From: Tenericutes bacterium HGW-Tenericutes-1
GTDB taxonomy: Bacteria; Bacillota_I; Bacilli_A; Izemoplasmatales; Hujiaoplasmataceae
Direction: 5' to 3'
Assembly (NCBI GenBank): GCA_002839155.1
Contig: PGXM01000004.1
Span: forward strand, 1 to 64,000
Length of the DNA stretch: 64,000 nucleotides
In this document: positions 19,418-29,730 of the stretch, piece after piece
Layout of the letters: every line of letters begins with the position of its first letter
How positions within the stretch are numbered: the stretch's first letter is position 1
The notes under the pieces: model-generated
The model's database searches: none
What the model was told of the DNA's origin: nothing
The model's input: only the letters and a program-made list of their open reading frames with translations
Position numbers and translations under genes: made by a program

Positions 19418-20785
19418 ATGAATATGGAAACGAAACGAATTATTACTGGTTACTTGCCTGATGAAAGACCTGCTTGGGGGAAATTAATTGTATTTGCGCT
19501 ACAACACATTTTGGTTATGTTTCCCGCTACTGTCCTTGTTGCATTATTGACAGGGTTCCACATTTCAACGACCATCTTTGCTAGTGGATTTGCAACACTT
19601 TGTTTTATCTTAGTTACTAAAGGAAAAATTCCTTTGTACTATGGATCTAGTTTTTCATATATTGCTGCAATCGTCGGTATTACTGGAGCAACGTATGGTG
19701 TGGTTGCTTCAGATGCTTTAATCGGACAAGCACAATTTGGTATCATCTTATCAGGATTAGTTTCAATCTTAGTTGGGTTTATAGTTAATTATTTCGGAGT
19801 TAATAAAATTGAAAAAGTCTTACCTCCTGTCGTGACAGGTCCGATTGCAATGATTATCGGATTATCACTTGCTGGAACGGCTATGACTCAAGCGGCTGGA
19901 TTTAACGGAGTAACAGCACAATCAAGTTACTGGGCAGTAGCTATTATCACTTTATTCTGCATTATGTTCTTCACGGTAATTTTCAAAAAAGGTGTATTAA
20001 GTCAATTACCGATTTTATTTGGTATATTAGCTGGTTACTTTAGTGCTTTATTAATTGATTTAATCTTTAAAACAAATTTAGTAGATTTCTCTAGAGTATT
20101 CGCTGATGGTGTCATCAATGTACCGCATTTTACCTTACCAAGACCTTCATGGGCCGCAGTATTCGCAATTATGCCAATTGCTTTAGCAACTATTCCAGAG
20201 TCAACGGCACATTTATATCAATTGGATTTATATGTTAATGATTTAGCGAAGAAAAAAGGTTCTAAAGAATATCCCATTAAAGACAAATTAGGATTAAACT
20301 TAATTGGTGACGGTGTTGGAGACGTTGTGAGTGCTTTAGTCGGCGGACCTGCCGGAACGAACTACGGAGAAAATATTTCGACCATGGCTATCACAAAGAA
20401 CTTCTCAGTATGGGTCTTAGGAGCAGCGGCAGTACTAACGATGCTACTAGCCTTCTTCTCACCGCTAGCAAATTTAATCAGCACAATTCCATCTGGTGTT
20501 ATCGGTGGTGCAAGTATATATTTATTCGGCGTTATCGGTGCACAAGGGATTGCAATATTAATTGAGAAAAAAGTGGATTTATTCGATGCAAAAAACATTG
20601 GAATCATCGCGCTTATCTTAATCGTTGGAATCGGTGGAACATATGGTTTTCCAAACGGATCAATTCCAATGTTTGGAATGTCATTGCCAGCAATCGCTTT
20701 CGCAGCGATACTCGGCATTGTTGTGAACGCATTGCTAGGAATTACACAGTATCTGGTTAATAAAAAAGAGAGTAAAACAGAATAA
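19418..20785 (+). CDS. NCS2-family uracil permease
   Basis: multi-TM NCS2 pattern, FALQHILVMFPATVLVALLTG, VGGPAGTNYGENIS. Confidence 0.88.
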   Translation: MNMETKRIITGYLPDERPAWGKLIVFALQHILVMFPATVLVALLTGFHISTTIFASGFATLCFILVTKGKIPLYYGSSFSYIAAIVGITGATYGVVASDALIGQAQFGIILSGLVSILVGFIVNYFGVNKIEKVLPPVVTGPIAMIIGLSLAGTAMTQAAGFNGVTAQSSYWAVAIITLFCIMFFTVIFKKGVLSQLPILFGILAGYFSALLIDLIFKTNLVDFSRVFADGVINVPHFTLPRPSWAAVFAIMPIALATIPESTAHLYQLDLYVNDLAKKKGSKEYPIKDKLGLNLIGDGVGDVVSALVGGPAGTNYGENISTMAITKNFSVWVLGAAAVLTMLLAFFSPLANLISTIPSGVIGGASIYLFGVIGAQGIAILIEKKVDLFDAKNIGIIALILIVGIGGTYGFPNGSIPMFGMSLPAIAFAAILGIVVNALLGITQYLVNKKESKTE

Positions 20786-20793
20786 TAGTTCAT

Positions 20794-20820
20794 GGCAACT
20801 CAATTTGAGTTGCCTTTTCT
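20794..20820 (+). terminator. Rho-independent terminator
   Basis: GGCAACTCAATTTGAGTTGCCTTTTCTTTT. Confidence 0.75.
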
Positions 20821-20896
20821 TTTGCGAAGACATTGACTAATTAATTTTCAAACGTTAAAATGTGTCTATATTATTTGAAAGGGTTTGATAATTACT

Positions 20897-21646
20897 ATGA
20901 AATTTGTGACTTGGAACGTGAATGGATTAAGAGCTTGTATGAACAAAAGATTCGATGAATTTTTTAAAGAAATGGATGCAGATTATTTCGCGATACAAGA
21001 AACGAAGATGAAAGAAGAACAAAAAAGCTTTTATTTTGATGGATATTTAGAATATTGGAATTCAGCGGATAAACCCGGGTATTCTGGTACGTTAATCTAT
21101 ACAAAAAACACACCAATGAATGTTCATTTTGGAACGAATGAAGGTTTATATAATGATGAAGGTCGAATTATAACCTTAGAATATCCCGAATTTTATTTTG
21201 TAACTGCTTACGTTCCAAATGCACAAGAAGGATTAACAAGGATTGAATATCGTGTTCAGTTTGAAAAAGATATGCGAGCATATTTAAAAGAACTTGATAT
21301 CAATAAACCAGTGATTTATTGTGGTGATTTAAATGTTGCTCATCAACCGATTGACTTGAAAAACCCAAAGGCTAACGAAGGAAATGCAGGGTACTCAATC
21401 GAGGAAAGAACGGAGTTTCAAGCATTACTCAATTCTGGATTTACAGACGTTTTTAGAGCAATGAATCAAGACAAAATTCAGTATACTTGGTGGAGTTACC
21501 GATTTAATGCTCGGATGAATAATGCGGGATGGAGAATTGACTATTTTTTAATTTCTAATCGCTTGTTTAACCGTGTAAAATCAATTGAAATCTTGGATCA
21601 AATTCAAGGAAGCGATCATTGTCCAGTCGTTTTAGAACTCGAATAA
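20897..21646 (+). CDS. xth: exodeoxyribonuclease III (AP endonuclease family)
   Basis: WNVNGLRAC, ADYFAIQETKM, CGDLNVAHQPIDL, GSDHCPV. Confidence 0.93.
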   Translation: MKFVTWNVNGLRACMNKRFDEFFKEMDADYFAIQETKMKEEQKSFYFDGYLEYWNSADKPGYSGTLIYTKNTPMNVHFGTNEGLYNDEGRIITLEYPEFYFVTAYVPNAQEGLTRIEYRVQFEKDMRAYLKELDINKPVIYCGDLNVAHQPIDLKNPKANEGNAGYSIEERTEFQALLNSGFTDVFRAMNQDKIQYTWWSYRFNARMNNAGWRIDYFLISNRLFNRVKSIEILDQIQGSDHCPVVLELE

Positions 21647-21689
21647 TTTGCTTGAACAATAAACCTTACTTTCTGCGTTCGACTGGGTA

Positions 21690-21718
21690 TTGACAACGCT
21701 TTCACAATCATGTAAAAT
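21690..21718 (+). promoter_or_regulatory. sigma-A-type promoter of lysine operon (TTGACA-17-TAAAAT)
   Basis: -35 at 21690, -10 at 21713, just upstream of the riboswitch. Confidence 0.75.
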
Positions 21719-21730
21719 GAGAGTAATCGA

Positions 21731-21897
21731 ATATACAGAGGCGCAATGTAGGGGTAATTCATCGGTGTTAATGAAATGAACTTCAAAGACGATGAACGAA
21801 TGTATGCATTGCCGAAAGGATCAAAGGGTTCATCCATTGATTACTTGGTGCTTGAGCAAGCGTTCAATCACTGCCATAGTGTTTATGGAGAGCTGTT
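21731..21897 (+). promoter_or_regulatory. lysine riboswitch (L-box) aptamer
   Basis: CAGAGGCGCAATG, GCCGAAAGGATCAA, TTCAATCACTGCCATAGTG..TATGGAGAGCTG are lysine-riboswitch hallmark segments; precedes lysine genes. Confidence 0.9.
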
Positions 21898-21927
21898 ATG
21901 TTAAAAACATAACGGCTTTTATTTTTT
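21891..21927 (+). terminator. riboswitch expression-platform terminator
   Basis: AGCTGTTATG-TTAAAAA-CATAACGGCT followed by TTTATTTTTT. Confidence 0.85.
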
Positions 21928-21945
21928 CTAAAATAAGGAGGATTT

Positions 21946-22362
21946 ATGAAACAATATCGTCTAGAAGATTTATCGATAGGCGATACAGCGAGCATTTCAA
22001 AACAATTTTCTGAGTCGGATGTTTTGGGTTATGCGGCGGTATCGGGAGATGTAAATCCCGTGCATTTAAGTGAGGAGTATGCAAAAACTTCTCCCTTTAA
22101 AACACGGATAGTGCATGGGATGTTGGTTGGAGGGTTATTTAGTTCGATTTTTGGAACAATTATGCCAGGAATTGGAACGATTTATACCCATCAAAGTTTG
22201 AAGTTTACAAAACCGGTTTTTTTGAATGATACGATTACAGCCACTGTGACTGTTAAAGAAAAAATACTAGAAAAAAATCGCGTTATTTTTGATTGTATTG
22301 CGAAAAATCAAAATGGTGATATTGTCATCGTTGGCGAAGCTCAACTGATGCCGCCAAGATAG
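21946..22362 (+). CDS. MaoC-like (R)-specific enoyl-CoA hydratase
   Basis: SGDVNPVHLSEEYAKTSPFKTRIVHGMLVGGLFSSI hotdog hydratase motif. Confidence 0.85.
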   Translation: MKQYRLEDLSIGDTASISKQFSESDVLGYAAVSGDVNPVHLSEEYAKTSPFKTRIVHGMLVGGLFSSIFGTIMPGIGTIYTHQSLKFTKPVFLNDTITATVTVKEKILEKNRVIFDCIAKNQNGDIVIVGEAQLMPPR

Positions 22363-22369
22363 GAGACAT

Positions 22370-23017
22370 ATGAAAGAATTTATTCAAAGTAAAGACGTAG
22401 CCAAATATGTAAAAAGTGGTATGAGTATCATGGTTGGAGGATTTTTATCAAACGGAAGTCCTGAAAATTTGATTACTGCAGTTCTTGATACAAATGTAAC
22501 TGATTTAACGATTATTTGTAATGACGGTGGTTATGAAGACAAAGGGGTTGGACGCTTGATATCTGCAGGTCGTGTATCAAAACTCATTGCGTCTCATATC
22601 GGAACGAATCCAGCAGTAGGTCGTTTGATGCAAGACAATAAGTTAACGGTTAAATTAGTTCCTCAAGGAACTTTAGCCGAACAAATCCGCTCCTCTGGTG
22701 CAGGGTTAGGTGGTATTTTAACACCGACTGGCATGAATACGGTTGTAGCAGAGGGAAAACAAGTCATTACAGTTCAAGGCAAAGAATATTTGCTTGAAGA
22801 GCCGCTTAAAGCGGACTTAGCTTTACTGGGCGGGGCTATAGCTGATGAATATGGCAATCTCAGATACCGCGGAACGATGAGAAACTTTAATCCATTAATG
22901 GCGATGGCTTGTGATATTGTGATTGCTGAAGTGTCAGAAGTTGTCAAGATGATAGATCCCGAAATGGTTGTTACTGCTCATCCGTTTGTTGATTATATTC
23001 TTGTAGGAGGACAATAA
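22370..23017 (+). CDS. butyrate-acetoacetate CoA-transferase subunit A
   Basis: [22 protein letters not shown]-like CoA transferase family 1 alpha subunit. Confidence 0.88.
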   Translation: MKEFIQSKDVAKYVKSGMSIMVGGFLSNGSPENLITAVLDTNVTDLTIICNDGGYEDKGVGRLISAGRVSKLIASHIGTNPAVGRLMQDNKLTVKLVPQGTLAEQIRSSGAGLGGILTPTGMNTVVAEGKQVITVQGKEYLLEEPLKADLALLGGAIADEYGNLRYRGTMRNFNPLMAMACDIVIAEVSEVVKMIDPEMVVTAHPFVDYILVGGQ

Positions 23018-23018
23018 A

Positions 23019-23666
23019 ATGGATGAAAAAGTCATTATAGCGAAACGAATTGCACTTGAATTTAAAAAAGGGTATCTTGTTAATTTAGGCATTGGAATTC
23101 CTACGATGGTTGCTGATTATATAGATCATGATCAAGAAGTAGTTCTACAATGCGAAAACGGAATCATTGGCATTGGACCGTTATCTGAATGTACGACTGA
23201 GTTAGTCAATGCTGGAGGACTGTGTGCGACAATATTGCCCGGTGGCTCGTTTTTTGATTCAGCTACATCTTTCTCTATCATTCGAGGTGGACACGTTGAT
23301 GTGACCGTTTTAGGGGCATTAGAAGTTGATTTTGATGGCAGCATCGCTTCGTGGATTATCCCTGGCAAGAAAGTTCCAGGAATGGGTGGGGCGATGGATT
23401 TGGTAGTTGGTGCGAAACGCGTTATTATTGCAATGACGCATACGAATAAAGGAATACCTAAAATTTTAAAGAAATGTACCTTACCTTTAACCGCTTTTAA
23501 ACAAGCCAATTTGATAGTCACTGAAATGGCAGTCATAGAAGTATTAGAAGATGGACTTCATTTGCTTGAAGTGAATCCTGAGTATACAATAGATCAAGTT
23601 ATACAAGCAACAGAAGCAAATTTAATCATTGATAACGTCATACCGATGAAAGGAATCGAACAATGA
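23019..23666 (+). CDS. butyrate-acetoacetate CoA-transferase subunit B
   Basis: [41 protein letters not shown]. Confidence 0.9.
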   Translation: MDEKVIIAKRIALEFKKGYLVNLGIGIPTMVADYIDHDQEVVLQCENGIIGIGPLSECTTELVNAGGLCATILPGGSFFDSATSFSIIRGGHVDVTVLGALEVDFDGSIASWIIPGKKVPGMGGAMDLVVGAKRVIIAMTHTNKGIPKILKKCTLPLTAFKQANLIVTEMAVIEVLEDGLHLLEVNPEYTIDQVIQATEANLIIDNVIPMKGIEQ

Positions 23667-24043
23667 AAGTAATATTAAGAACAAGAATGTCGAATGCCGA
23701 TGCACATTATGGAGGAAATCTCGTCGATGGTGCCAGAATTATGGGCCTTTTTGGTGATGCAGCAACGGAATTACTAATTAGAAATGATGGCGACGAAGGA
23801 TTATTCCGAGCCTATGATCAAGTTGATTTTTTAGCCCCTGTATATGCCGGAGATTTTTTGGAAGTTCACGCCGAATTAGTATCTTCGGGGAATACATCAA
23901 GAAAAATGACGTTTGCTTGTTACAAGGTTATTGAAGCGTTACCGAATATTAACCCTTCTGCAGCTCAAGTTTTAGAACCACCGCTTTTAGTAGCGTCTGC
24001 TAGTGGTACATGTATCGTACCGAAAGCGTTACAGAGGCTGTAA
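23663..24043 (+). CDS. kal: 3-aminobutyryl-CoA ammonia lyase
   Basis: [33 protein letters not shown]; hotdog protein in lysine cluster. Confidence 0.85.
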   Translation: MKVILRTRMSNADAHYGGNLVDGARIMGLFGDAATELLIRNDGDEGLFRAYDQVDFLAPVYAGDFLEVHAELVSSGNTSRKMTFACYKVIEALPNINPSAAQVLEPPLLVASASGTCIVPKALQRL

Positions 24044-24873
24044 TGGAAAAATTAATCATCACCTGTGCTGTTACTGGCGCTGAAGTTACAAAAGAACAAA
24101 ATCCAGCTGTTCCATACACGATAGATGAAATTGCAATTTCAGCGTATGACGCATATAAAGCTGGAGCAAGTATTATCCACTTACATGCAAGGGAAGATAA
24201 TGGAACGCCTTCTTACCGTAAAGAACGGTTTTTTGAGTTGATTCAGGCAATTAAAAATAGATGTCCTAATGTTATTGTCCAAATAACAACAGGTGGTGCT
24301 TTAGGGATGACTAGAGATGAACGGCTAACACCAACTGATTTAAACCCTGAGATGGCGACACTTGATTGCGGCACACTCAACTTTGGTGGGGACGATATCT
24401 TTATTAATACAGAAAATGATATTAAATATTTTGCGAAAGTACTTGAATCGAAAGGTATTTATAAAGAATTAGAATGTTTTGAAAAGGGTCATGTTGATAC
24501 TGTATTGCGTTTAGTAAAACAAGGATATTTACATAAACCCTTACACTTCAGCTTTGTTTTAGGCGTCAACGGTGGAATGACAGGCGAATATAGAGATTTC
24601 GTTTTCATGAAAGATTCAATTCCTGAAGATGCAACATATAGTGTTGCTGGGATTGGTAAGTATGAGTTTTCTCTAGCTGAACAATCCATTATCCATGGAG
24701 GTCATGTTAGAGTCGGATTAGAAGATAATTTGTATATTGAAAAAGGTAAATTAGCTGCTTCGAATAAAGAACTAGTCGAAAAGGTCGTTGGACTAGCAAA
24801 GAAGTACAATCGTCAAATTGCATCACCAATCGAAGCTAGAAAGATATTAAAAATGGAGGGACATCATGAATAA
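24043..24873 (+). CDS. kce: 3-keto-5-aminohexanoate cleavage enzyme
   Basis: LIITCAVTGAEVTKEQNPAVPYT, ASIIHLHARE, HVRVGLEDNLY. Confidence 0.92.
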   Translation: MEKLIITCAVTGAEVTKEQNPAVPYTIDEIAISAYDAYKAGASIIHLHAREDNGTPSYRKERFFELIQAIKNRCPNVIVQITTGGALGMTRDERLTPTDLNPEMATLDCGTLNFGGDDIFINTENDIKYFAKVLESKGIYKELECFEKGHVDTVLRLVKQGYLHKPLHFSFVLGVNGGMTGEYRDFVFMKDSIPEDATYSVAGIGKYEFSLAEQSIIHGGHVRVGLEDNLYIEKGKLAASNKELVEKVVGLAKKYNRQIASPIEARKILKMEGHHE

Positions 24874-25906
24874 ACCTTGTCCATATGGAACACATCGGGT
24901 AATCGCGCCGATTGGTGCTTTGCCTCAATCAGCTGACATCATTGACAATACCATGGTATGTCAAAGTAATGAGATATTAATCTCTGTTAAAACACTAAAC
25001 ATCGACTCTGCTTCTTTCACACAAATCAAATCGGCATGTGAAGGAAATGAGTCAAAAATGATTGAAATGATTGAGTCAATCGTTTCAAAAAGAGGAAAGA
25101 TGCAAAACCCAGTGACAGGTAGCGGAGGAATGTTATTAGGTGTTGTAAAAGAGATAGGAACTGATCTCAATATCGATTTAAATGTTGGTGATTCAATCGC
25201 AACTTTAGTTTCACTTTCATTAACACCCCTTAAAATTTATAAGATTAAACAACTTTATCTTGATAAAGACCAAATTGATATTGATGGAGAAGCCATCCTT
25301 TTTCAAACAGGAATCTATGCTAAAATTCCTAGTGATTTACCTGCTGATTTAGTGCTTTCAGCACTTGATGTTGCTGGAGCTCCAGCTCAAGTTGCTAAAT
25401 TAGTTAAACCTGGTAATCGTGTCTTAATCATCGGCGCTGGCGGTAAAAGCGGTGTGCTATGTTCTTATCAAGCAAGAAAAAGTGCAGGAAAAGATGGTTA
25501 TGTTTATGGGTTAATTTATGACCAAAGAGAATATGCTGATTTATATAATCTTGGGGTTTGTGATGAAATAATAATTGCGGATGCTAGAATTCCTATGGAT
25601 GTGTATAAAAAAGTTATGGCTGCTAGTCATAATGAAAAGATGGATGTCACAATTAATGTTGTTAATGTTCCTAGCACCGAGATGGCATCAATTCTGCCGA
25701 CAAAGGATTTTGGCATTGTTTATTTCTTTGGTATGGCGACTTCATTCTCAAAAGCGGCTTTAGGGGCTGAAGGAATTAAAAGCGAAGCAACAATGATGAT
25801 AGGGAATGGATTTACTTCAGGTCATGATGAATTAACATTAAATTTATTGAGGGAATCAAAATTACTGTATGACTTATTTAATAAAAGATATGGAGCAGGT
25901 GAATGA
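24866..25906 (+). CDS. kdd: L-erythro-3,5-diaminohexanoate dehydrogenase
   Basis: zinc-free MDR-like dehydrogenase; position between kce and kamA; NRVLIIGAGGKSGVLCSYQARK. Confidence 0.9.
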   Translation: MNKPCPYGTHRVIAPIGALPQSADIIDNTMVCQSNEILISVKTLNIDSASFTQIKSACEGNESKMIEMIESIVSKRGKMQNPVTGSGGMLLGVVKEIGTDLNIDLNVGDSIATLVSLSLTPLKIYKIKQLYLDKDQIDIDGEAILFQTGIYAKIPSDLPADLVLSALDVAGAPAQVAKLVKPGNRVLIIGAGGKSGVLCSYQARKSAGKDGYVYGLIYDQREYADLYNLGVCDEIIIADARIPMDVYKKVMAASHNEKMDVTINVVNVPSTEMASILPTKDFGIVYFFGMATSFSKAALGAEGIKSEATMMIGNGFTSGHDELTLNLLRESKLLYDLFNKRYGAGE

Positions 25907-27174
25907 ATATGTTAATCTTAAATAATCATTACTTAGAACGTAAATCAAAATACTTTCCAAATGTGTTGCCAGAACAATGGAATGATTGGCATTGGCAAGT
26001 TAAAAATCGTATTACAACCGTTAATCAACTAAAAAAATATATTAATCTATCCATTGAAGAAGAAACTCAAATTTCAAATGTTTTATCGAAATTCAGAATG
26101 GCAATAACCCCTTATTATTTAACATTAATGGACCCAGATAACATCAATTGTCCAATTCGCAAACAAGCAATACCATCGATTTCTGAAATGACAATCGGTA
26201 AAAATGACCTGCTTGATCCGCTCGATGAAGATAAAGATTCACCAGTACCAGGATTAACTCATCGTTACCCAGATCGAGTTTTATTCTTAATTACTGATAT
26301 GTGCAGTATGTATTGTCGCCACTGTACACGTAGAAGATTTGCTGGTCAAACCGATAATGAATTAAGCACGGAAAGAATAAGAAAAGGTATAGAATATATT
26401 AAAAACACCCCACAAATAAGAGATGTTTTGTTATCTGGTGGAGATGCATTGCTTATGAGCGATGAACGTTTAGAATATATTATTTCTGAATTACGAAAGA
26501 TTGATCATGTTGAAGTTATTCGAATGGGAACGAGAGTTCCTGTTGTTATGCCACAAAGAATTACAGACAATTTTGTAGCTATGCTCAAGAAATATCATCC
26601 TATTTGGATTAATACGCATTTTAATCATTACGATGAATTTACCGTTGAAAGTAAAGAAGCATTAGCTAAAATGGCAGATGCAGGAATTCCACTGGGTAAT
26701 CAAAGCGTACTACTTAGAGGCGTTAATGATTGTGTTAATATTATGAAAAGATTAGTGACAGGTCTTGTCCAATTACGCGTTAGACCTTATTATCTTTATC
26801 AATGTGATTTATCGTTAGGAATCGAACATTTCCGTACACCGATTAGTAAAGGCATAGAAATTATCGAAGGTCTTAGAGGACATATTAGTGGATTTTGTGT
26901 TCCAACATTTGTTGTTGATGCACCTGGTGGAGGCGGTAAAATACCCGTCATGCCTAATTATGTCATTTCTTCATCACCAACTAGAACGGTGTTAAGAAAC
27001 TACGAAGGTGTGATAACGACTTATACTGAACCCGCACATTATGAAAATAATTGTCAATGCGAAGATTGTATTGCACACAGAAAAGCTGAAGGGGTTAGTG
27101 CGTTGTTAAACGGCGATCAACTCTCGATTGAACCTCATCATTTAGATCGGAGAAATCGATCATCAAAACAATAG
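25903..27174 (+). CDS. kamA: L-lysine 2,3-aminomutase (radical SAM)
   Basis: CSMYCRHCTRRRFAGQ, SGGDALL, PLGNQSVLLRGVND. Confidence 0.95.
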   Translation: MNMLILNNHYLERKSKYFPNVLPEQWNDWHWQVKNRITTVNQLKKYINLSIEEETQISNVLSKFRMAITPYYLTLMDPDNINCPIRKQAIPSISEMTIGKNDLLDPLDEDKDSPVPGLTHRYPDRVLFLITDMCSMYCRHCTRRRFAGQTDNELSTERIRKGIEYIKNTPQIRDVLLSGGDALLMSDERLEYIISELRKIDHVEVIRMGTRVPVVMPQRITDNFVAMLKKYHPIWINTHFNHYDEFTVESKEALAKMADAGIPLGNQSVLLRGVNDCVNIMKRLVTGLVQLRVRPYYLYQCDLSLGIEHFRTPISKGIEIIEGLRGHISGFCVPTFVVDAPGGGGKIPVMPNYVISSSPTRTVLRNYEGVITTYTEPAHYENNCQCEDCIAHRKAEGVSALLNGDQLSIEPHHLDRRNRSSKQ

Positions 27175-27179
27175 AAAAA

Positions 27180-28178
27180 TTGCTTAATCAGTATGAAGTC
27201 ATAAGTATTGTTGGCAACGCAAAGAACGCCGGAAAAACAACGGTACTGAATTCTATTATTGAGACATTTCATGACCGATTATTAGCAATAACAAGCATTG
27301 GACTAGATGGTGAATTAATTGATAATGTAACTTCACTGCCAAAACCGCGGATTTTTGTTTATGAAAACATGATCGTAGCTACAGCTTTAGAATGTTTAAA
27401 AGCAGCAGAAGCAACATATGAGATTATTGACAAGACAGGAATAGAAACCGCTCTTGGTGAAATAGTGTTAATTCGGATTATTCATTCAGGAAACGTTCTC
27501 GTTGGTGGTCCCTCGATTGTGACACAAATGGAATCTTTGGTCGCATATATCAAAACATTAAATGTTGATAAAATACTGATTGACGGTGCTTTTTCTCGTA
27601 AAACAATATCCAAATCGACGGACGCTTGTATATTTGCGATTGGCGCAGTCTACTCAAGTGACTTAACAAAAGTGATTGATGCAGCTAAACTAACGATTGC
27701 ACAGTTTTCTTTGAATAGAGTGAATGATTCATTTAATTATCTTGAAACAGAAGAAAGAGTAGTGCTCATATACAAAGATGGGACTTATAAGAAATTAGAA
27801 TATGATTCAGTTATCCAGTATCAACAAGAAATTCTTGAATTTTTAACGAGTGATGTTGAATATATTTATATTCCTGGATCTTTACCAACGCAATTTGCGA
27901 AGGAATTAATAAGAAAAAGAAGAACTGTACTACCAAAGATTATTTTAAAGAGTCCAACCCATATGGTTTTACCTGAAATTTTATTAAATAATTTGTTCAA
28001 CTCTGGTATTAAAATTATTGTATTACATCCAGTCAATCTAGTGGGAATTATGTATAACCCTTTCTCCCCCACAGGATACGTATTTGATGATAGAGAATTT
28101 CAAGACAAATTAAAGAAAATCACTCATTTGCCTGTGATTAATGTAATGAATGAAAGAAGGAATGACATCGATGGTTAA
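27180..28178 (+). CDS. P-loop NTPase-like protein of lysine fermentation clusters (putative aminomutase-associated protein)
   Basis: Walker A-like GNAKNAGKTT; lies between kamA and kamD; probable TTG start. Confidence 0.7.
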   Translation: MLNQYEVISIVGNAKNAGKTTVLNSIIETFHDRLLAITSIGLDGELIDNVTSLPKPRIFVYENMIVATALECLKAAEATYEIIDKTGIETALGEIVLIRIIHSGNVLVGGPSIVTQMESLVAYIKTLNVDKILIDGAFSRKTISKSTDACIFAIGAVYSSDLTKVIDAAKLTIAQFSLNRVNDSFNYLETEERVVLIYKDGTYKKLEYDSVIQYQQEILEFLTSDVEYIYIPGSLPTQFAKELIRKRRTVLPKIILKSPTHMVLPEILLNNLFNSGIKIIVLHPVNLVGIMYNPFSPTGYVFDDREFQDKLKKITHLPVINVMNERRNDIDG

Positions 28179-29730
28179 TAAATTAAATTTAGACGTTGAT
28201 AGCATCTATGAATGTCGATTTCTAGCAAGCCAAATAGCAGACGATATTCAAGAGTTTATCAACAAGCATTCAACAGTTTCAATCGAAAGAACGGTTTTAA
28301 GATTACTTGGAGTTGATGGTGTCGATGAATTTGGGGTTCCGGTTTGTAATCTGATGGTTGACGATGTGTTGCACAAAGGAAACTTGGGATTAGGAATCGC
28401 AATCTATATTGCGAGCGCTTTAAAATCTGAAAATATCAATCTTGAAGCTTTTATTAAGAAATACATTGAAAATGATATCGCATTAAGTAGTTATCCATTG
28501 ATATCAAAAGAGGAAGCAGAAAAGGTATTAAAACCTTATCTTGATAAACACTTTGGAATCATTAAGCAAAGAAGACAAGAAAGAAATAACTTTCTAAAAC
28601 AATACCCCGTAAACCCAACCCAACTTTATGTCATCGTCGCAACCGGTAATATTCATGAAGATGTTATTCAAGCGACAGCGGCTGCTAAAGCGGGAGCAGA
28701 TATCATTGCCGTCATTAGAACCACAGGACAGTCCTTATTGGATTATGTTCCTTATGGAATTACAACTGAAGGGTTTGGAGGTACATACGCAACCCAAGCG
28801 AACTTTAAAATCATGAGAGAAGCATTAGACAAAGTCTCTCTAGAAGAAAAAAGATATATCAAATTAGTGAATTACGCTTCAGGGTTATGCATGCCGGAAA
28901 TCGCCGCACTTGGTGCTTTAGAACGACTTGATGTTTTACTTAACGATAGTATGTACGGTATTATATTCCGAGACATAAACATGCAAAGAACATTTGTTGA
29001 TCAGTATTTTTCAAGGCTTATTAACGCCTATTCTGGGATTATTATTAATACAGGTGAAGACAATTATCTAACAACATCTGATGCTGTAGAACAGGCTCAT
29101 ACTGTGTTAGCTTCTCAATTTATCAACGAGCAATTTGCTTATCGAGCTAGATTGCCTAAACATTTAATGGGTTTAGGTCACGCCTTTGAAATTGACCCTT
29201 CGATTGAAAACGGGTTTTTATTTGAACTAGCTCAGGCTGAAATGGCTAGAGAGATTTTCCCTGAAGCTCCATTAAAGTATATGCCGCCTACCAAACATGT
29301 CAGTGGTAATATTTTTAGAGCTTATCAGCAAAACGTGCTATTTAATGTCGTAACGACAATGACACATCAATCCATTCATTTACTTGGAATGATGACCGAA
29401 GGAATCCATACACCTTTTATGCAAGATCGTTTCCTAGCCATTCAAAATGCAAAAATGGTTCAAACAACGATGAAATCATTTGGTGATGAAATTGAATTTA
29501 AACCCAACGGAATTATTCAAAAACGCGCGCATTTTGTTTTATCAGAAGCTGAAAAATTATTAAAATCGATCAAAGAACAATCTTTATTTTCTGCTTTAGA
29601 AGCCGGTGTCTTCGCCGACATTAAACGCCCAAGATTGGGTGGTAAGGGATTAGAGGGAGTTATTACAAGACAAAAAACATATTTTAATCCAGTACTTTCC
29701 AGATTGGAGGAAGACGAACATGTTGATTAA
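28171..29730 (+). CDS. kamD: lysine 5,6-aminomutase alpha subunit
   Basis: characteristic family sequence (LPKHLMGLGHAFEIDPSIENGFLFELAQAEMAREIFPEAPLKYMPPTKHV). Confidence 0.93.
   Translation: MVNKLNLDVDSIYECRFLASQIADDIQEFINKHSTVSIERTVLRLLGVDGVDEFGVPVCNLMVDDVLHKGNLGLGIAIYIASALKSENINLEAFIKKYIENDIALSSYPLISKEEAEKVLKPYLDKHFGIIKQRRQERNNFLKQYPVNPTQLYVIVATGNIHEDVIQATAAAKAGADIIAVIRTTGQSLLDYVPYGITTEGFGGTYATQANFKIMREALDKVSLEEKRYIKLVNYASGLCMPEIAALGALERLDVLLNDSMYGIIFRDINMQRTFVDQYFSRLINAYSGIIINTGEDNYLTTSDAVEQAHTVLASQFINEQFAYRARLPKHLMGLGHAFEIDPSIENGFLFELAQAEMAREIFPEAPLKYMPPTKHVSGNIFRAYQQNVLFNVVTTMTHQSIHLLGMMTEGIHTPFMQDRFLAIQNAKMVQTTMKSFGDEIEFKPNGIIQKRAHFVLSEAEKLLKSIKEQSLFSALEAGVFADIKRPRLGGKGLEGVITRQKTYFNPVLSRLEEDEHVD

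Noticed and set aside
20362-20793. 143-aa minus ORF
   Set aside because: Shadow ORF antisense to uracil permease.
21616-21837. 73-aa minus ORF
   Set aside because: Antisense to exoIII end and riboswitch; no support.
21792-22013. 73-aa + ORF overlapping lysine riboswitch
   Set aside because: Lies in structured leader and out of frame with the MaoC gene.
23132-23536. 134-aa minus ORF
   Set aside because: Shadow ORF antisense to CoA-transferase subunit B.
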